NCBI GenBank assembly: GCA_016874895.1
Contig: VGSX01000147.1
Location: 1-8,154, forward strand
Length of the DNA: 8,154 bases
Reading direction: 5' to 3'
From: Deltaproteobacteria bacterium
GTDB taxonomy: Bacteria; Desulfobacterota; Desulfobaccia; Desulfobaccales; Desulfobaccaceae
Part shown: in pieces, positions 7,016 through 8,154 of the stretch
Position numbering within the stretch: the first letter of the stretch is position 1
Layout: each line of letters begins with the position of its first letter
Made by a program: the position numbers and the translations under genes
Notes under the pieces: generated by a model
What the model was told of the DNA's origin: nothing
Database searches by the model: none
The model's input: the letters and a program-made list of their open reading frames with translations, nothing else

Positions 7016-7053
7016 AACCCCTGACCTGAATGGCATTCAAGAGGTCAGGGGTT
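7016..7053 (+). repeat. 12-bp inverted repeat overlapping the tmRNA-like T-arm
   Basis: AACCCCTGACCT (7016-7027) is the exact reverse complement of AGGTCAGGGGTT (7042-7053), and GAAT/ATTC can extend pairing into the loop. The right arm contains the 5' half of the T-stem of the tmRNA-like fragment, so the two folds are mutually exclusive. It may be the recombinase core of an attachment site, or the left half may have arisen from an element-borne sequence. Confidence 0.5.
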
Positions 7054-7074
7054 CAACTCCCCTCAGCTCCACCA
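7042..7074 (+). pseudogene. ssrA: 3'-terminal fragment of a tmRNA gene, likely attachment-site scar
   Basis: AGGGG-TTCAACT-CCCCT (7047-7063) is a perfect tRNA-type T-arm. It is followed by acceptor strand CAGCTCC (7064-7070), discriminator A and encoded CCA (7072-7074). The end CAGCTCCACCA and the GGGTTCAACTCCC-type T-arm are those of bacterial tmRNA, for example E. coli ssrA. The matching 5' end (GGGGCTG plus a D-loop and TTCGAC) and a tag-coding region were not found in the 350 bases upstream, so only the 3' end is present. The ssrA 3' end is a classic integration target, and integration typically leaves a displaced 3' fragment at one end of the element. An alternative is the 3' end of a tRNA with acceptor GGAGCTG, but no tRNA body fits the preceding 43 bases. 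Confidence 0.65.
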
Positions 7075-7083
7075 AAGAAATCA

Positions 7084-7119
7084 AGGGGTTAGCTCAATCG
7101 GGCTAACCCTTCTTTTATT
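7084..7119 (+). terminator. Rho-independent terminator after the tmRNA 3' fragment
   Basis: GGGTTAGC (7086-7093) pairs with GCTAACCC (7102-7109) around the loop TCAATCGG, extended by a G-T and an A-T pair at the base, and is followed by TTCTTTTATT. It begins ten bases after the CCA, where an ssrA terminator is expected. It could also stop minus-strand transcription from the gene at 7152-7571, although the T-run on that side is poorer. Confidence 0.75.
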
Positions 7120-7121
7120 GG

Positions 7122-7138
7122 GTGTGCAAATAGTGTGC
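7122..7138 (+). repeat. Phased direct repeat GTGTGC x2 (possible integrase arm site)
   Basis: GTGTGC occurs at 7122-7127 and 7133-7138 with AAATA between, again an 11-base period. The second copy is also part of the palindrome GTGTGCACAC (7133-7142), and GGTGTGC/GCACACC form a 7-bp hairpin across the pair. Similar tandem hexamers are found beside attachment sites of tyrosine integrases, and the spacing matches the GTTTACC pair on the other side of the tmRNA fragment. The role is inferred. Confidence 0.45.
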
Positions 7139-7151
7139 ACACCTGCGGATT

Positions 7152-7571
7152 TTAGGGGGGAAAAGGGTGAGATTGTGCGCTTGTGGGGAGAGCTTCTCCA
7201 CCACTAACCGCTTCTGGTTTGTCAGATGGGAGGTCTTTCTTAAATAATGCCATTTCTTCTGGGGTAAGTTTTTGAGTCAAAATCCATTCTTCAAAACACA
7301 AAGATTGCTTCGGTTTAAGACCCTGCTTTTCCCTTTCGATGTTGATTTTTTCCATTTCTATTACATACTGATTGTAATCGCTCCTATATTTTGCAGCCAC
7401 TTCCTTCAACTTAGCGTCTGCCTGCTTCGATTGGCCGACTGCTAAGCCGGCCCCACCTGCTGCTAAGCCGGCGCCCCCTACTGCCGCAGCAGCTACCAGA
7501 ACCGGCAAGGCACATCCCTGGCTTCCTAGAGTGAAAAGAATTATACTAAGGGCTGCAATTAGCTTGTTCAT
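7152..7571 (-). CDS. Small predicted lipoprotein with glycine-rich hydrophobic segment
   Basis: I do not recognise a named family. The 139-residue product starts MNKLIAALSIILFTLG, a basic N-terminus plus hydrophobic core, followed by SQGC, so Cys20 is a likely lipidation site. Serine at -3 is not the preferred leucine, so the lipobox is imperfect. Residues 27-46 (AAAAVGGAGLAAGGAGLAVG) form a glycine-zipper-like stretch that could insert in or lie on a membrane. The rest is charged and helical, with EKINIEREKQGLKP, CFEEW and LTPEEMALFKK, a pattern seen in small envelope lipoproteins as far as I can recall. The C-terminus is proline- and serine-rich. The Shine-Dalgarno is poor (CGGA about 10 bases upstream). 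Expected location is the periplasmic face of a membrane. It lies outside the cas operon, on the far side of the tmRNA scar, and has no obvious link to CRISPR function. Confidence 0.7.
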   Translation of the reverse strand: MNKLIAALSIILFTLGSQGCALPVLVAAAAVGGAGLAAGGAGLAVGQSKQADAKLKEVAAKYRSDYNQYVIEMEKINIEREKQGLKPKQSLCFEEWILTQKLTPEEMALFKKDLPSDKPEAVSGGEALPTSAQSHPFPP

Positions 7572-7594
7572 AGAATAAATCCGAGATTATTTGC

Positions 7595-7623
7595 ATACTT
7601 TCTTAAATTATCAAAACTGTCAA
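7595..7623 (-). promoter_or_regulatory. Candidate promoter of the lipoprotein gene
   Basis: A perfect TTGACA lies at 7623-7618 on the minus strand in an AT-rich tract. Seventeen bases downstream, AAGTAT (7600-7595) is a poor -10 (three of six). The site is about 25-50 bases upstream of the ATG at 7571, the right place for a promoter. The -35 is good, the -10 is doubtful. Confidence 0.35.
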
Positions 7624-7791
7624 GATAAAATAAAAAATTATATCCAGGACCTCTCCTGGGGCTTCTCATGCAGCCGGATGATAGTGGTATCCTCTGAGTA
7701 GGCCAAATTTCGGTTTCCATGCCTTCACAGGACAGCGAATTTTGACGAAAACCATTAGACCCTTACCTAACCCTTGCCTTCGCCGGAATCG

Positions 7792-7828
7792 TTAAAAAAT
7801 GGCCTCTAAATAAGGCTCTTAAGCCATT
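7792..7828 (-). terminator. Possible terminator of the right-edge gene
   Basis: On the minus strand AATGGC (7828-7823) pairs with GCCATT (7803-7798), and the right arm runs into TTTTTTAA (7799-7792). The loop is long (19 bases) but contains a small GGCT/AGCC pairing. It is about 40 bases beyond the stop of the gene ending at 7869. The T-run is good and the stem is short. Confidence 0.4.
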
Positions 7829-7868
7829 GATGATTAAGAACCGATGGAGGGCGGTTTGCTTAATTCGA

Positions 7869-8154
7869 TTAATATCCGAGTAGCCCGCCGCCTTCATCGT
7901 CGTCATCATCGTCATTATGGAAAAAACCACTTTCCCAATCATTTTCGGTGGATTCGCAATGTTCAATAATACGTTGCGGGCCAGATTTGGGTTTCTTCTC
8001 GTATTCAAGTTGAAGCCAGAGATACAGGTGCGCCGCCGCATAACCCAGGGCCGCCACAGGAGGAAAACGGAAAATATCAATAGGTTTGTCCTTGGGGAGA
8101 TTGTTCAAATATCCAGGCAGGCCGCTTCCTTCTCCAAACCACAACACTTTGTTA
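7869..8154 (-). CDS. C-terminal part of an unrecognised protein with an aspartate-rich tail
   Basis: The frame is open from the right edge to TAA at 7871-7869, giving at least 94 residues. There is no ATG and no ribosome-binding site in the visible part, and the frame continues to the window edge (N-K before V-L-W-F), so the gene very likely starts outside. The visible protein has GEGSGLPGYL, a mildly hydrophobic helix-like stretch (PPVAALGYAAAHLYLWLQL), and the tail GFFHNDDDDDDEGGGLLGY. The six aspartates come from mixed GAC and GAT codons, so they are not a simple DNA slippage tract. An overlapping frame on the same strand (7763-8080) is longer but its product looks random. I cannot assign a function. 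The acidic, glycine-rich end suggests a flexible, possibly metal-binding tail, which is inference. Confidence 0.55.
   Translation of the reverse strand, partial: NKVLWFGEGSGLPGYLNNLPKDKPIDIFRFPPVAALGYAAAHLYLWLQLEYEKKPKSGPQRIIEHCESTENDWESGFFHNDDDDDDEGGGLLGY

Larger units (their letters stand above)
6172..7041. other. Long non-coding stretch upstream of the cas operon
   Basis: No convincing gene was found here on either strand. The only longer frame (plus strand, 6693-6974) has no recognisable protein features and runs through a strong hairpin. The left part (about 6172-6500) is AT-rich; the middle (about 6520-6680) is strikingly G-rich on the plus strand; the right part is mixed and carries inverted and direct repeats listed separately. 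Lack of genes plus patchy composition suggests degraded sequence near an integration site, but an unrecognised RNA gene cannot be excluded. No CRISPR-like spaced repeats are present. Confidence 0.6.

Noticed and set aside
6720..7074. An intact tmRNA ending at the CCA
   Set aside because: CTGTTTCGATT near 6722 resembles the tmRNA TTCGAC region, but the required 5' acceptor GGGGCTG is absent and no tag-coding frame with an Ala-Ala-stop end was found.
6999..7074. A complete tRNA ending at the CCA
   Set aside because: There is no matching acceptor 5' strand, D-arm or anticodon arm at the needed positions.
6084..7151. CRISPR array next to the cas operon
   Set aside because: No 25-40-base repeat recurs at regular spacing; only short repeats of 7-13 bases are present.
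7657..7760. Small minus-strand frame of about 29 codons between the lipoprotein and the right-edge gene
   Set aside because: Too short, with no convincing ribosome-binding site or family signal.
7763..8080. 105-codon minus-strand frame overlapping the right-edge gene
   Set aside because: Its product looks random, while the alternative frame runs openly to the window edge with a coherent protein composition.

Overview
The left three quarters of this window is a type I CRISPR-Cas effector operon on the minus strand. In transcription order it reads cas6 - cas3 - cas8 - cas7 - cas5, with cas5 running off the left edge. The Cas6, Cas8, Cas7 and Cas5 proteins resemble the MYXAN (Cmx/Dev) branch, the group whose best-known member is the Myxococcus xanthus dev operon (DevT = Cas8, DevR = Cas7, DevS = Cas5). 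The genes overlap by a few to a few tens of bases or are separated by less than 20, so they should be co-transcribed and translationally coupled. Cas6 would process crRNA, Cas8/Cas7/Cas5 would form Cascade, and Cas3 (HD nuclease plus helicase) would degrade the target. No adaptation gene (cas1, cas2, cas4) and no CRISPR array lies in the window; in the dev layout they would follow cas5, beyond the left edge.

Between the cas6 start and about position 7151 lie roughly 1.1 kb without a convincing gene but rich in structure. There is a nested inverted repeat just upstream of cas6, a G-rich block with a G-quadruplex-type motif, a 13-bp direct repeat, a strong 11-bp-stem hairpin, and small palindromes. 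At 7042-7074 there is a stretch that looks like the 3' end of a tmRNA (ssrA) gene: T-arm, acceptor strand and encoded CCA. No tmRNA body precedes it, and a rho-independent terminator follows. Two different pairs of 11-bp-phased direct repeats flank it. I read this as the attachment-site scar of one or more integrative elements, which makes the CRISPR-Cas operon likely part of a genomic island at ssrA.

Right of the scar are a small predicted lipoprotein with a glycine-rich hydrophobic stretch and the 3' part of an unrecognised gene that ends in a run of aspartates. Both are on the minus strand.

The source is bacterial: Shine-Dalgarno sites, a lipoprotein signal and tmRNA. Moderately high GC and MYXAN-type Cas proteins fit a delta-proteobacterial/Desulfobacterota-like or other environmental bacterium, but this is inference from gene type only. 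Function assignments rest on motifs recognised by eye, without any database search.
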